Shown: positions 9,527 through 19,282, numbered from the stretch's first letter. The stretch is 64,000 nucleotides of DNA from SXVE01 sp036388895 (GCA_036388895.1 DASVQY010000039.1:1-64000); one strand, 5' to 3'. A program made the numbers and translations. The notes: generated from the sequence alone by a model not told the origin.

Positions 9527-10780
9527 TTGCAAACAGCAGGTTTGGAAACTGCGCGGAGCGAATCTTCGGAAACGCGCGAGGCGCCGGGTAATTCGACGGC
9601 GGACGACAGTTCGATAATTATTTTCGCACTTTGGCTTTTAGTTTTCAGCGCGAGCAGCCAATTGATGATTGTCGTGGCGATGCTGCCGGAAATCGGCAAA
9701 CAGCTTGAAATCTCCGACGCGAAACAAGGTTTGCTGGTAAGTATCTACGCTGTGATGGTCGGCATTTTCGCGCTCGTCATCGGACCGATTTCCGATAAAA
9801 TCGGTCGGCGAAAAGTTTTGCTTGCCGGAACGGGACTGATGACGGCGGCATTGGGAATGCACGCCGTGGTTTCTGATTACACGGGTTTGCTGTTTGCGCG
9901 AACGCTGGCGGGAATTGCAGGCGGCGTTTTGTCGGGGTCGGCTGTTTCCTACGTTGGTGATTATTTTCCTTACGAGCGGCGCGGTTGGGCGAACGGTTGG
10001 GTGATGAGCGGAATCGCCGCCGGGCAAATTGCCGGCGTTCCGCTCGGTTCCCTGCTCGCCGAACGATTCGGGTTTCGCACGCCGTTTTTAATTTTCGCCG
10101 TAACGATGGGCGCGACTTTTTTGCTGATTCTAAAACGCGTTCCGCAGCCTCCCGTCGAGATGAACGCCAATCGTTTAACTATCGGAAGCGCTTTTTCCGA
10201 GTATTTCCGTTTGATTAAACAAAAAGACATCGCCGTCGCCGCCTTGGTTTTTGCCCTTTTGTTTTTCAGTATGGCGCTTTTTATCACGTATTTTCCGGCT
10301 TGGCTGACAGTTTCACGCGGCGCGACGCAAAACAGTATCGCCGCGCTTTTTTTTACAGGCGGCGTGGCGAGCGTTCTAACCGGACCGTTTGTCGGGAAAT
10401 TATCCGATACTGTCGGCAGAAAACCTTTGATTCTGGCTTCCAGCCTCGGTTTATTTCTTATAATGAGCGGCGTTACTTTTATCATTCGCGAGTTTTGGCT
10501 GGCTTTTCCGGTTTTCTTTTTCAGCTCGATTTTAATGGCGGCGAGAATGTCGCCGTTTCAAGCTCTGCTTTCGGCGCTTGTGCCGGGCAGCCAGCGCGGG
10601 GCTTTAATGAGTTTAACGGTTTCGCTCGGTCAAATCGGTTTTGCTTCGGGCGCGGCGCTCGCCGGAATTATGTATGCCGGATTAGGTTATGAAGCCAGCA
10701 CTTTTTTCGGCGCCGCCGTTGTTCTTTTCGTCGCTGTTCTGATCTGGCGTTTTTTGCCTGAACCTGTCGTTCAGAAGTAA
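9527..10780 (+). CDS. MFS transporter (drug:H+ antiporter-like)
   Basis: Inner-membrane carrier of the major facilitator superfamily, 417 residues with about 12 hydrophobic segments. The loop 2-3 signature GPISDKIGRRKVLL and its C-half counterpart KLSDTVGRKPLIL are both present. The start is TTG at 9527: a strong GGAGGA lies 9 nt upstream and no ATG fits that ribosome site. The first 30 residues are a polar, Ser/Thr/Glu-rich tail. It lies 40 bp before the receiver/TrxR-like gene on the same strand and may belong to that operon. The substrate cannot be read from sequence. Confidence 0.88.
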   Translation: MQTAGLETARSESSETREAPGNSTADDSSIIIFALWLLVFSASSQLMIVVAMLPEIGKQLEISDAKQGLLVSIYAVMVGIFALVIGPISDKIGRRKVLLAGTGLMTAALGMHAVVSDYTGLLFARTLAGIAGGVLSGSAVSYVGDYFPYERRGWANGWVMSGIAAGQIAGVPLGSLLAERFGFRTPFLIFAVTMGATFLLILKRVPQPPVEMNANRLTIGSAFSEYFRLIKQKDIAVAALVFALLFFSMALFITYFPAWLTVSRGATQNSIAALFFTGGVASVLTGPFVGKLSDTVGRKPLILASSLGLFLIMSGVTFIIREFWLAFPVFFFSSILMAARMSPFQALLSALVPGSQRGALMSLTVSLGQIGFASGAALAGIMYAGLGYEASTFFGAAVVLFVAVLIWRFLPEPVVQK

Positions 10781-10820
10781 AGAAGGAAATTGAAGTAAAA
10801 AGCTTTTAAGGAAGAAGATT

Positions 10821-12494
10821 ATGGTAAAGCCCGCGATTATAACGATTGACGACGATGCGGAAGTTTTGCGCGCGGTCGAGCGCGATTTGCGCCGTAAATA
10901 CGCCGCCGAATACCGCGTTCTGCGAGCCGATTCCGGGCACGTTGCGCTGGAAATCGTGCGCGAGCTGAAAATCAGAAACACGCCCGTTGCGCTTTTTCTC
11001 GTTGACCAGCGAATGCCCGGAATGAGCGGCGTCGAATTTCTGGAGCAAGCCGTCAAGCTGTTCCCTGAAGCAAAGCGCGTTCTGCTGACAGCTTATGCCG
11101 ACACGGAAGCCGCGATTGCCGCCATTAATGCAGCCGGAATCAATCATTATTTATTAAAACCCTGGGATCCGCCCGAAGAAAATCTTTATCCGGTCTTGGA
11201 CGATCTTTTAGACGATTGGCGCGCCGATTATCGCCCGCCGTTTGAAGGAATCAGGGTTTTAGGCAATCGCTGGTCGCCGGACTCGCATAATATTAAAGAT
11301 TTACTCGCTCGCAATCACATTCCTTATCGCTGGCTCGACGTTGAAACGGCGGAAACCGATGCGGAAGTTAGGCAACTGATGGATTCGCTCAATTCGGAAG
11401 AAAAATCGAATCTGCCGCTTTTAATCTTCCAGGACGGAACGCGCCTTCTAAAGCCGCCGCCGATAGAGGTCGCTGAAAAAGTCGGCTTGAAGACGCGCGC
11501 GGCGGAAGAATTTTACGATCTGGCGATTATCGGCGGCGGTCCGGCTGGTTTGGCGGCGGCTGTTTACGGAGCTTCGGAAGGCTTGCGAACGATTTTAATC
11601 GAACGCGAAGCGCCAGGCGGACAAGCCGGAATGAGTTCTAAAATTGAAAATTATCTTGGTTTCCCTGCCGGACTTTCCGGCGGCGATTTGACGCGCCGCG
11701 CGGTGGCGCAGGCAAAGCGGTTCGGCGTCGAAATTCTTGCAGCGGAGGCAGAAAAGGTTTGTGTCGAAGGAACTTACCGATGTCTTGAATTGAAGAACGG
11801 CAGCCGCATCAGTTGTCATTCTTTGCTGATTGCGACCGGCGTTCAATGGCGCAAGCTAGACGCGCCCGGAATCGAACGATTGACCGGAGCGGGAATTTAC
11901 TACGGTGCGGCGATGACCGAAGCGATGGCTTGTAAGGATGAAGACGTTTACGTCGTCGGCGGCGCAAATTCGGCGGGACAGGCGGCAATGTATTTTTCGC
12001 GATACGCCAGAAAGGTTGTGATGCTCGTGCGCGGCGCATCGCTCAAGGCTTCGATGTCGCAATATCTGATTGACCAAATCAAGCAAACCGAAAACATTCA
12101 CGTCGAATACAATTCGTCGGTCGTCGAAGCGCACGGCGAAGATCATCTCGAATCAATTTCGGTTTATTGTAAAGAAAGCGGCGAAACAAACGTCTATCCG
12201 GCAAATTCTCTGTTTATCCTGATCGGCGCGATGCCGCACACAGATTGGCTCGAAGGCGTCATCGAACGCGACGAACACGGATTTATTTTGTCGGGCGCTG
12301 ACCTTTTACGCGACGGGAAACCGCCGCGCGGCTGGAATCTCGACCGCTCGCCGGGACTTCTGGAAACCAACGTTCCCGGAATTTTTGCCGTCGGCGATGT
12401 GCGAAAAGGCAGCGTTAAGCGCGTGGCTTCGGGCGTCGGCGAAGGCTCCGTGGCGATTTCATTCGTTCATCAATATTTGAGCAAGGTGGTTTGA
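10821..12494 (+). CDS. Fused response regulator / thioredoxin-reductase-like FAD oxidoreductase
   Basis: Three-part protein of 557 residues. Residues 1-130 form a CheY-like receiver with acidic cluster D10-D12, phospho-acceptor Asp62 in LVDQRMPG and Lys113 in LKPWD. Residues about 140-225 look like a thioredoxin/glutaredoxin fold (IRVLGNRWSPDSHN) whose CxxC position is WSPDSH, so no dithiol. Residues 232-557 are a TrxR-like flavoprotein with FAD motif GGGPAG (238-243), NAD(P) motif VGGANSAGQAA and the FAD-closing block GIFAVGDVR. The TrxR active-site CxxC is also absent (a GIYYGAAMTEAM stretch takes its place). It is thus probably a phosphorylation-gated flavin sensor or oxidoreductase, not a disulfide reductase. 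The next gene is a histidine kinase starting 3 bp downstream, its obvious partner. Confidence 0.9.
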   Translation: MVKPAIITIDDDAEVLRAVERDLRRKYAAEYRVLRADSGHVALEIVRELKIRNTPVALFLVDQRMPGMSGVEFLEQAVKLFPEAKRVLLTAYADTEAAIAAINAAGINHYLLKPWDPPEENLYPVLDDLLDDWRADYRPPFEGIRVLGNRWSPDSHNIKDLLARNHIPYRWLDVETAETDAEVRQLMDSLNSEEKSNLPLLIFQDGTRLLKPPPIEVAEKVGLKTRAAEEFYDLAIIGGGPAGLAAAVYGASEGLRTILIEREAPGGQAGMSSKIENYLGFPAGLSGGDLTRRAVAQAKRFGVEILAAEAEKVCVEGTYRCLELKNGSRISCHSLLIATGVQWRKLDAPGIERLTGAGIYYGAAMTEAMACKDEDVYVVGGANSAGQAAMYFSRYARKVVMLVRGASLKASMSQYLIDQIKQTENIHVEYNSSVVEAHGEDHLESISVYCKESGETNVYPANSLFILIGAMPHTDWLEGVIERDEHGFILSGADLLRDGKPPRGWNLDRSPGLLETNVPGIFAVGDVRKGSVKRVASGVGEGSVAISFVHQYLSKVV

Positions 12495-12497
12495 TAA

Positions 12498-14024
12498 ATG
12501 AATAATACAGAAATAAAAGACGAAATTATCGAAGGCGTCGGCGTGCCGGTTCGCGTCGCTGATATCGAAGCGCGGTCGGCGATGCCGGAAACACACGATT
12601 ATTCGATGCCGGATTGTGTCGAGGCTTTGCGGCGGGTCGGTGTATTTTCAGATCTACCGAGCGAACAAATCGAATGGTTTATCGAAAATTCGGACGAAAA
12701 AGAGTTTAATGCCGGCGATATCGTATTTCGCAAAGGCGACTCGCCGGAATGGATGTTCGTTTATCTCGAAGGCGAAGTTCACGCGCGCGCCGACGAATAT
12801 AATCTCGACGATTACGTTTACATCGCCAGAGCAGGCGACCCGGCGACCGAAATCAGCGGCAAGCTGCCGTTTTCGCGGATGAAAGAATTGGAGATAAACG
12901 GACGTGCCGTAGTTTATACTCGCATTTTGCTTTTTCCCGTCGAGCTGTTCCCGCAGCTTATTGAACGGATGCCGGTTTTAGCGCAGAGGCTCGTCTGGAT
13001 ATTAATTGACCGGGTGCGCGAAACAACGACCATTGACGAGCGCCGTGACAAGTTGATGGCGCTCGGCAAACTTTCCGCCGGGCTGGCTCACGAATTGAAC
13101 AACCCGGCAGCCGCCGCGCGGCGCTCCGCCGACGAGCTTTTGGAAACGCTTGCGGAACTGCGCGCCGCCGATCTCAATCTTTGTCGTCACGATATCACAG
13201 CCGAGCAGCAAAAATTTTTGTCTGACTTTGAACGCGATGCGATTGCCAAAGCGAATTCGTACAACGGCACCGAAAACGCTCTGGCGATGAGCGACCGCGA
13301 AGATGAATTAACCGATTGGCTCGAAGCTCGAAATGTAGAAAATGCCTGGGAATTTGCTCACACATTAACCGAAGCCGGAATTGACGCGGAGGCGCTCGCA
13401 GAAATTCCCGGTAGAGTTCAAAACGAATTGCTAACGGATGTTCTAAAGCGCGTCACGCTCCAAATTTCTGTTTCAAAACTCGCGAGCGAAATTAAAACCG
13501 GCGTTTCGCGCATTTCCGATCTGGTCGGCGCGATCAAAGAATATTCTTATATGGACAGGGCGGCGGTGCAGGAAATTGATTTGCACAAAGGCTTGGAAAA
13601 CACTTTGCTGATTTTGAAATATAAATTAAAAAAGAAGAATATCAGCGTCGTGCGCGAATACGACGAAAATTTGCCGAAACTGACGGCGCACGGAAGTCTT
13701 CTGAATCAAGTCTGGACTAATCTGATTGACAACGCCGTTGACGCGATGCCCGAGGGCGGGCGTCTGAAAATCAAAACAAAACTCGAACCGGACGCGGTTA
13801 TTTTAATCGAAATAAGAGACAATGGCGCCGGCATTCCGCCCGAAGTTCAGCCGCATATTTTCGAGCCGTTTTACACGACAAAAGCCGTCGGCGACGGAAC
13901 GGGTTTAGGACTGGATACGGTTTTGCGAATCGTTCGCAAACATCAGGGCAATATTCGATTTGAAACAAAACCGGGCGATACTTGTTTTCAAATTCGATTG
14001 CCGCTTCAATCGAAAGCGGTTTAG
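12498..14024 (+). CDS. Cyclic-nucleotide-binding-domain sensor histidine kinase
   Basis: Soluble 508-residue kinase. Residues about 35-165 form a CRP-like cNMP-binding fold (FNAGDIVFRKGDSPEWMFVY, then a short jelly roll). A HisKA-type region follows with LSAGLAHELNNPAAAARR (phospho-acceptor His in AHELNNP), a long helical insert (about 200-340), and a HATPase_c domain near 390-505 (TNLIDNAVDAMPEGG, IRDNGAGIPP, GDGTGLGL). No transmembrane segment is present, so the signal is cytoplasmic. It is translationally linked to the receiver/TrxR-like gene (3-bp spacing) and is followed 21 bp later by an antiporter gene. The classical cNMP phosphate-binding cassette is not obvious, so the ligand may be something else. 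Confidence 0.9.
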   Translation: MNNTEIKDEIIEGVGVPVRVADIEARSAMPETHDYSMPDCVEALRRVGVFSDLPSEQIEWFIENSDEKEFNAGDIVFRKGDSPEWMFVYLEGEVHARADEYNLDDYVYIARAGDPATEISGKLPFSRMKELEINGRAVVYTRILLFPVELFPQLIERMPVLAQRLVWILIDRVRETTTIDERRDKLMALGKLSAGLAHELNNPAAAARRSADELLETLAELRAADLNLCRHDITAEQQKFLSDFERDAIAKANSYNGTENALAMSDREDELTDWLEARNVENAWEFAHTLTEAGIDAEALAEIPGRVQNELLTDVLKRVTLQISVSKLASEIKTGVSRISDLVGAIKEYSYMDRAAVQEIDLHKGLENTLLILKYKLKKKNISVVREYDENLPKLTAHGSLLNQVWTNLIDNAVDAMPEGGRLKIKTKLEPDAVILIEIRDNGAGIPPEVQPHIFEPFYTTKAVGDGTGLGLDTVLRIVRKHQGNIRFETKPGDTCFQIRLPLQSKAV

Positions 14025-14045
14025 TCAGCGTAAAATCAAAAAATT

Positions 14046-16478
14046 ATGCAGCAAACAGATTTTCCGTTATTTCTATTTGCGGGAGCCGTTCCGCATTATC
14101 TCACCGAAATCGTCGCGCTGATCGTCGCGGGCGCGGTCATCGCCTATGTGAGTTTTCGATTAAGGTTAGTGCCGATTGTCGGTTTTCTTATCGCCGGTAT
14201 TCTTATCGGTCCGAACGCTTTTGGCTTGGTGCGCGATCAGGAAATCGTTGACGCGACCGCAGAGATCGGCGTTATTCTGCTGCTTTTCACTATCGGCATA
14301 GAATTCAGTCTGGAAAAGCTCGCGCGCATTCAACGCCTGATTTTCGGCGGCGGCGGATTGCAAGTCGGGCTTTCGACGCTTGCGGTAACAGGTTTGCTGA
14401 TGCTATTCGGGGTTGATTGGCGATTCGGTCTTTTCACAGGCTTTCTGGTCGCTTTAAGCTCGACGGCAATCGTTCTAAAAATTCTCGGAGACGCAGGCGA
14501 AACGAATTCAGAGCCCGGGCAAGCATCGCTCGGGCTGCTTATCTTTCAGGATTTGGCGATTGTCGTAATGGTAATGCTCGTTCCCATGCTCGGCGGCGCG
14601 GGCGGCGGAGCAGTCGAAATCGTTTGGGCGCTGACCAAAGCATTATTGATTATCGCCGCTGTTTTGCTCGTCGCCAGGCGAATAATGCCGAAAATTTTAG
14701 AAATGGTGGCGAAGACCTGTTCGCCGGAACTTTTTCTGCTTTCGGTTATCGCAATCTGCTTCGGCACTGCTTTTTTAACGAGCCTCGCCGGAGTGAGCCT
14801 TTCGCTCGGCGCATTTCTGGCGGGTTTGCTGGTTTCGGAAAGCCGTTTCAGCCAGCACGCTTTGGGCGAAACGCTGCCGCTTCAAATTCTTTTCAGCGCG
14901 ACGTTTTTCGTTTCCGTCGGAATGCTGCTTGATTTGAGTTTTTTAATCGCCAATCTGCCGCTTGTATTAGCAGCGATTGTCGTAATTTTAATAATTAAGA
15001 TTCTGACGACCGGAATCAGTCTTTCGATACTCGGTTATAAATTACCGATTGCCGCTTCGTGCGCTTTAATGCTGGCGCAAATCGGCGAGTTTTCTTTTGT
15101 TCTGGAACGCGCCGGGCGCGAAGTAGGTTTGACTCCGATGAATTGGGGGGCGGCTGGTTCGCAGACTTTTATCGCCGCGACGGTCGTGCTGATGGTCGCC
15201 ACGCCGTTTTTGATGAAAATCGGCGACGCGTTATCAGAAAATCTCGAGAAAAAATCAAAACAGGCAAATTTGCCCGACGAAACTGAAATTGCGGAGCAAA
15301 TGCCGCCGCACACGATTGATCTGGAAGATCACGTTATCGTCGCCGGTTACGGACAAGCGGCACGCTATCTGGTGCGCGTTTTGAGCGGCTCAAGCATTCC
15401 GTTCGTTATTACGACTTTGAGTCCCGAAGGCGCGAACGAAGCCGAATCGGAAAATATGTCGGTCGTTCGCGGCGATTACAGCAAACAATTTCTGCTCGAT
15501 GCGGTGGGAATCGCCAAGGCGAAAATGATGGTCGTCGCCGACGACAACGTTTCGATGGCGCATCGGACGACAATGGTCGCGCGACAGCTGAATCCGACTA
15601 TGCGAATTGTCGTCAGAACGCGTTATATTTCGGACGCGCAACATTTAACGGAAGCCGGAGCCGACATCGTAATTGCCGAAGAACTCGAATCAATCGTACA
15701 GCTTTTCGGCGAAGTTTTACGCGATTACCGCATTCCGTCCGAACAAATTGAAAATTACGAAGAATTAGCCAGACAAAACGGATATTCGGCTCTTCTCAAC
15801 GCTGATCAATCCGCTGAAAATTCGGTTTTCGCCTGTCAGCCGGGCGAAGATTGTTTCGACACGCGAACGATTATTGTGCGTCCGGCGATGCCTTTTGCGA
15901 ATAAATCTCTCGCGGCTTTAAACGCTTTGGAAAATGACGGGCTGCGCGTTCAAGCAATCAGTCGCAACGGGCAAAACGTGGAAAATTTAACGCAGGATTT
16001 TATTATCAAACCGGGCGACGAGCTTATTTTATCCGGTGATACCAACGCATTCATCCGCAATGCCGACCTTTTTCGTTTTACCGGAGACGACAGCTCTAAA
16101 CCTTCCGAAGCCGTTCCCAGTTCGATTAAAAAAAGCGTTTTACCAACAAATGGTGAAGTTAAAACCGACAGAAACAAATTCGTTGATACGGAAAAAGCGA
16201 TTGAATTCAAATCGGAGGCGAACGCATCGGTTTGCGCTCATCTAAAACAAATTCGCACGGTTTTTCCGAGCGCCGACGGCTGCGAAGATTGTTTGCAAAC
16301 CGACGATTCGTGGGTGCATTTACGAGTCTGCCTTTCGTGCGGGCACACCGGCTGCTGCGATTCGTCGAAAAACAAACACGCGAGAGCGCATTTTCAAGAA
16401 TGCAATCATCCGATTATCAAATCGCTGGAAAAAAACGAAAATTGGGCGTGGTGCTTTCCCGATGAAACTTATTTGTAG
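14046..16478 (+). CDS. Kef-type CPA2 cation:proton antiporter with RCK domains and C-terminal UBP zinc finger
   Basis: Membrane antiporter of 810 residues. The N-terminal ~390 residues are a CPA2 Na+/H+ exchanger domain with 12 or so hydrophobic helices. A TrkA-N (RCK) nucleotide-binding domain begins near residue 427 (VIVAGYGQAARYLVR), and a TrkA-C domain spans about 630-700. After a linker, residues 729-810 are a UBP-type zinc finger: CAHL, then CEDC, then CLSCGHTGCC, a His-rich KHARAHF block and CNHP. In eukaryotes this finger binds ubiquitin C-termini; in bacteria it occurs as small stand-alone proteins of unknown role. Here it is covalently joined to an antiporter encoded next to a kinase/receiver pair, suggesting that the pair or a ligand gates transport. 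Confidence 0.9.
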   Translation: MQQTDFPLFLFAGAVPHYLTEIVALIVAGAVIAYVSFRLRLVPIVGFLIAGILIGPNAFGLVRDQEIVDATAEIGVILLLFTIGIEFSLEKLARIQRLIFGGGGLQVGLSTLAVTGLLMLFGVDWRFGLFTGFLVALSSTAIVLKILGDAGETNSEPGQASLGLLIFQDLAIVVMVMLVPMLGGAGGGAVEIVWALTKALLIIAAVLLVARRIMPKILEMVAKTCSPELFLLSVIAICFGTAFLTSLAGVSLSLGAFLAGLLVSESRFSQHALGETLPLQILFSATFFVSVGMLLDLSFLIANLPLVLAAIVVILIIKILTTGISLSILGYKLPIAASCALMLAQIGEFSFVLERAGREVGLTPMNWGAAGSQTFIAATVVLMVATPFLMKIGDALSENLEKKSKQANLPDETEIAEQMPPHTIDLEDHVIVAGYGQAARYLVRVLSGSSIPFVITTLSPEGANEAESENMSVVRGDYSKQFLLDAVGIAKAKMMVVADDNVSMAHRTTMVARQLNPTMRIVVRTRYISDAQHLTEAGADIVIAEELESIVQLFGEVLRDYRIPSEQIENYEELARQNGYSALLNADQSAENSVFACQPGEDCFDTRTIIVRPAMPFANKSLAALNALENDGLRVQAISRNGQNVENLTQDFIIKPGDELILSGDTNAFIRNADLFRFTGDDSSKPSEAVPSSIKKSVLPTNGEVKTDRNKFVDTEKAIEFKSEANASVCAHLKQIRTVFPSADGCEDCLQTDDSWVHLRVCLSCGHTGCCDSSKNKHARAHFQECNHPIIKSLEKNENWAWCFPDETYL

Positions 16479-16535
16479 TTCTTGATTTATTTAGGTCAAC
16501 GGCATTTTTTATAATGAAGCAAATACAAAGATTAA

Positions 16536-16605
16536 AATAGGATGAACACAAATAGACAGGATATTTTTCCGGTTTATTTCTACTGTTCATCCTATTTTAT
16601 TTTCT
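16536..16605. terminator. Inverted repeat between convergent genes, possible bidirectional terminator
   Basis: AATAGGATGAACA (16536-16548) pairs with TGTTCATCCTATT (16584-16596) and is followed by a T-rich run. The loop is 35 nt, longer than usual for an intrinsic terminator, so the call is tentative. It sits between the ends of the antiporter and the OPT transporter gene. Confidence 0.45.
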
Positions 16606-16643
16606 GTATCTCAATCGCTTGAAATCTTTAAATTACCAAAAAT

Positions 16644-18992
16644 TTATTCAACGTCGCGCTTTCCGCTCAAAAACAAGTCTCGACCGACCAGATAAAGGAA
16701 AATTGCGAGCGCCGCAAACGGCAGCAAACCGAGCACGTCGGAAAGCGGACCTTCAAAAAACGGATTGCTTTCTTTCGCCCATTTATTGAAACCGGTTTGA
16801 ATTGCTTGCAGCGACGGAATGACGGCGAAGATTGCGATTAAAATTCCGGCTATCGCGCCGCCGGCGATATAACCCGAAGCGAGCAAAACGCCGTTCGATT
16901 TATCGGTTTCGGCAATTATTTGTTCTTCGGTTAAATTTTGTCGCGCGAGCTTTCGTTTGAGATACAAATCAACGAGCCAGCGAACGATTCCGCCGACGAA
17001 AATCGGAGCGGAAGTTGAAATGGGCAAATACAAACCGACCGCGAAGGCGAGCGCCGGTGCGCCAGTCAATTCCAGCATTATGGCGATCATCGCGCCGATC
17101 AAAACCAATCCCCACGGAAGCTCCTGACTTAAAATTCCTTTGATGATATAACTCATCAAGGTCGCTTTCGGCGCGTCGTAGCGTTCCAGCTCGTTGCCTT
17201 CTTCATCTTTCGTAATGATCCCGTTGATTGTCGGGTCAACGTAATAGACGGGTTTTCCCTGCGTATCAACCAGGTATTTGCCGGGCTGTCCGAGTTTCGG
17301 GTCGGTATTGTGCCAGACGAGGTAATTAGCCGGATCGGACACGAATTTTCCGCCCGCTTTTTCGCTGCGAAGCTTCCCGCCTTCGCGCGACAATTGTTGT
17401 TCGGAAACAGTAACCGCCGTAAATTGCGCCGGATCAACTTTTTGATAATAAGTTTTTGAATCGTTCAAAAAGATGAGCAAAGGTCCCAGAACCAAAGCCG
17501 ATGCGAGCGCGCCGACGAGAATGGCAACTTGCTGACGACGCGGCGTTCCGCCGACGAGAAATCCGGTTTTCAAATCCTGAGAAGTCGTTCCGCCGTTCGA
17601 TGCGGCGATGCAGACGATGCCGCCGATTGAAAGCGCCGTGACGAAATACGGATTCGGCGCAGTCCAGCCTAAAGCCAGAAAAACAAGACAGGTTATCAGC
17701 AAAGTCGCGACAGTCATTCCCGAAATCGGGTTTGACGATGAACCGACCTCACCCGTTAGACGCGACGAAACCGTGACGAACAAAAATCCGAGAATAATAA
17801 TCAAAAGCGCGCCTAAAAAAGAAACAATCGGATTGGCGAAAACACTCAACCCCAACTGGGGCGCAAGCATTATCGCCGCCATCAGCGCAATAACGCCGAC
17901 GATGACCCATTTCATTGAAATATCCTGATCGGTTCTCGGTAGACTCGCGCCTTCGGCATCCATTCCGCCACCGCGCAAATCGGCAAGCCCGGATTTCAAA
18001 CCGCTCCAGATCGTCGGCAGGCTGCGGAAAAGACTGATGATTCCGGCTGTCGCAACCGCGCCCGCGCCGATGTATAAAACATACGCGCCGCGAACTTCGC
18101 CCGGACTCATTTCGTTGATTGTTTTACTCAGTTCCGGCGCGACCGGTTCGGCGATTCCGGCACCGAAATATTTTATCATCGGAATTAAAACCAGATAAGA
18201 CAAAACGCCGCCCGCCATCATAATCGAGGAAATGTACGGTCCGATGATGTAGCCGACGCCTAAAAGCGCGGGATTGTTTTCGAGCGCAATCGAGCCCCCG
18301 CGAAGCGTGTTGTCGCTGAATTGTTTTTCCGGTTCGCCTTTCCAAAAACTGAAAACCTGCATCAGCGCGTTGTAAGCGAAACCGATGACAAAACCAATGG
18401 AAATAATTTTTCCGCCTTGCAACGCGGTGTCGTCGGTTTGAAGATTTTTCACTTCCGAATGTTCGTTCGCCACGGCGCGCGATTCCGCCGAAGCGCCCGC
18501 AATCAAAACCTGCGCGCACGCCGTTCCTTCCGGGTATTTCAAAATTCCGTGCTGCTCCTTGATTAAAGCCCGGCGCAGTGGAATCATCATCAAAATCCCC
18601 AAAAGCCCGCCGAGCACCGCTACCATCATCACGCGCCAGATTTCTAGATCGAAACCGAGAATCAAAATCGCCGGCATTGTGACGCCGACGCCGAAAGCGA
18701 TTGATTCGCCCGCGCTTCCGGCTGTCTGCACGACGTTGTTCTCCAGAATCGTCGCGTCGCGCGTGATTCGCAGTTTAGAAAGAATTCTGAAAAGAGTGAT
18801 CGAAATAACTGCGACCGGAATCGAAGCCGAAACGGTCAAACCGGTTTTCAATACGAGATAAAGCGACGACGCGCCGAAAATAATACCTAAAAGCGTTCCG
18901 ACGATCAGCGGAAAAATCGACAGCTCGCGCATATTTTTTACGACTGCGGGAATGTATGGACGAAAGTTTTCGAGAAAAGGATTTCTCAGCAT
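16644..18992 (-). CDS. OPT family oligopeptide/metal-chelate transporter
   Basis: Large integral membrane protein, 782 residues with about 15 hydrophobic segments, typical of bacterial OPT transporters. Family blocks include GTLLGIIFGASSLYL, the VVQTAGSAGESIAFGVG region and the NGGTTSQDLKTGFLVGGTPR loop. OPT proteins import oligopeptides or metal chelates (the YSL branch) by proton symport. A hydrophilic insertion (about 520-595, ending near ERYDAPKATLM) lies between helices. The ATG at 18992 has a clear GGAGG 8 nt upstream. It lies downstream of the 19.3-24 kb biosynthetic-like operon on the same strand but is separated from it by a terminator, so a functional link is possible but unproven. 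Confidence 0.92.
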   Translation of the reverse strand: MLRNPFLENFRPYIPAVVKNMRELSIFPLIVGTLLGIIFGASSLYLVLKTGLTVSASIPVAVISITLFRILSKLRITRDATILENNVVQTAGSAGESIAFGVGVTMPAILILGFDLEIWRVMMVAVLGGLLGILMMIPLRRALIKEQHGILKYPEGTACAQVLIAGASAESRAVANEHSEVKNLQTDDTALQGGKIISIGFVIGFAYNALMQVFSFWKGEPEKQFSDNTLRGGSIALENNPALLGVGYIIGPYISSIMMAGGVLSYLVLIPMIKYFGAGIAEPVAPELSKTINEMSPGEVRGAYVLYIGAGAVATAGIISLFRSLPTIWSGLKSGLADLRGGGMDAEGASLPRTDQDISMKWVIVGVIALMAAIMLAPQLGLSVFANPIVSFLGALLIIILGFLFVTVSSRLTGEVGSSSNPISGMTVATLLITCLVFLALGWTAPNPYFVTALSIGGIVCIAASNGGTTSQDLKTGFLVGGTPRRQQVAILVGALASALVLGPLLIFLNDSKTYYQKVDPAQFTAVTVSEQQLSREGGKLRSEKAGGKFVSDPANYLVWHNTDPKLGQPGKYLVDTQGKPVYYVDPTINGIITKDEEGNELERYDAPKATLMSYIIKGILSQELPWGLVLIGAMIAIMLELTGAPALAFAVGLYLPISTSAPIFVGGIVRWLVDLYLKRKLARQNLTEEQIIAETDKSNGVLLASGYIAGGAIAGILIAIFAVIPSLQAIQTGFNKWAKESNPFFEGPLSDVLGLLPFAALAIFLYLVGRDLFLSGKRDVE

Positions 18993-19163
18993 CCTTAAAG
19001 CCTCCTTGCTTCTAACTGTACTCGGGGAAAGTTTTGATTTGAACTTACGTTAAATTTAACTTGCAAACGGCGTTTGAAGCAAGTGTTTTGTCGGTTCTTC
19101 GCCAATTACTTTTTAAGTTGCGGCGAAATCGAAGCGAGTTGAGGGGAAAAATTGCCAAATAAA

Positions 19164-19233
19164 AAACGGCAAAATTTAAAGTTAATGATTTTAAAGCTTT
19201 ACGCCTTAAAATCTTCGACTCAAATTTGCCGTC
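19164..19233 (-). terminator. Intrinsic terminator of the 19.3-23.9 kb operon
   Basis: Read on the minus strand, an ACGGCAAA stem (plus positions 19225-19232) pairs with TTTGCCGT (19166-19173). A nested arm pair (GATTTTAA 19187-19194, TTAAAATC 19206-19213) lies inside, and a run of T follows. It lies about 50 bp after the stop of the transglutaminase-like gene. Confidence 0.65.
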
Positions 19234-19282
19234 TTTTATGAAAAAGAATCGTTTTTCTTTATACAACCGCAGCTTTGTAAAA

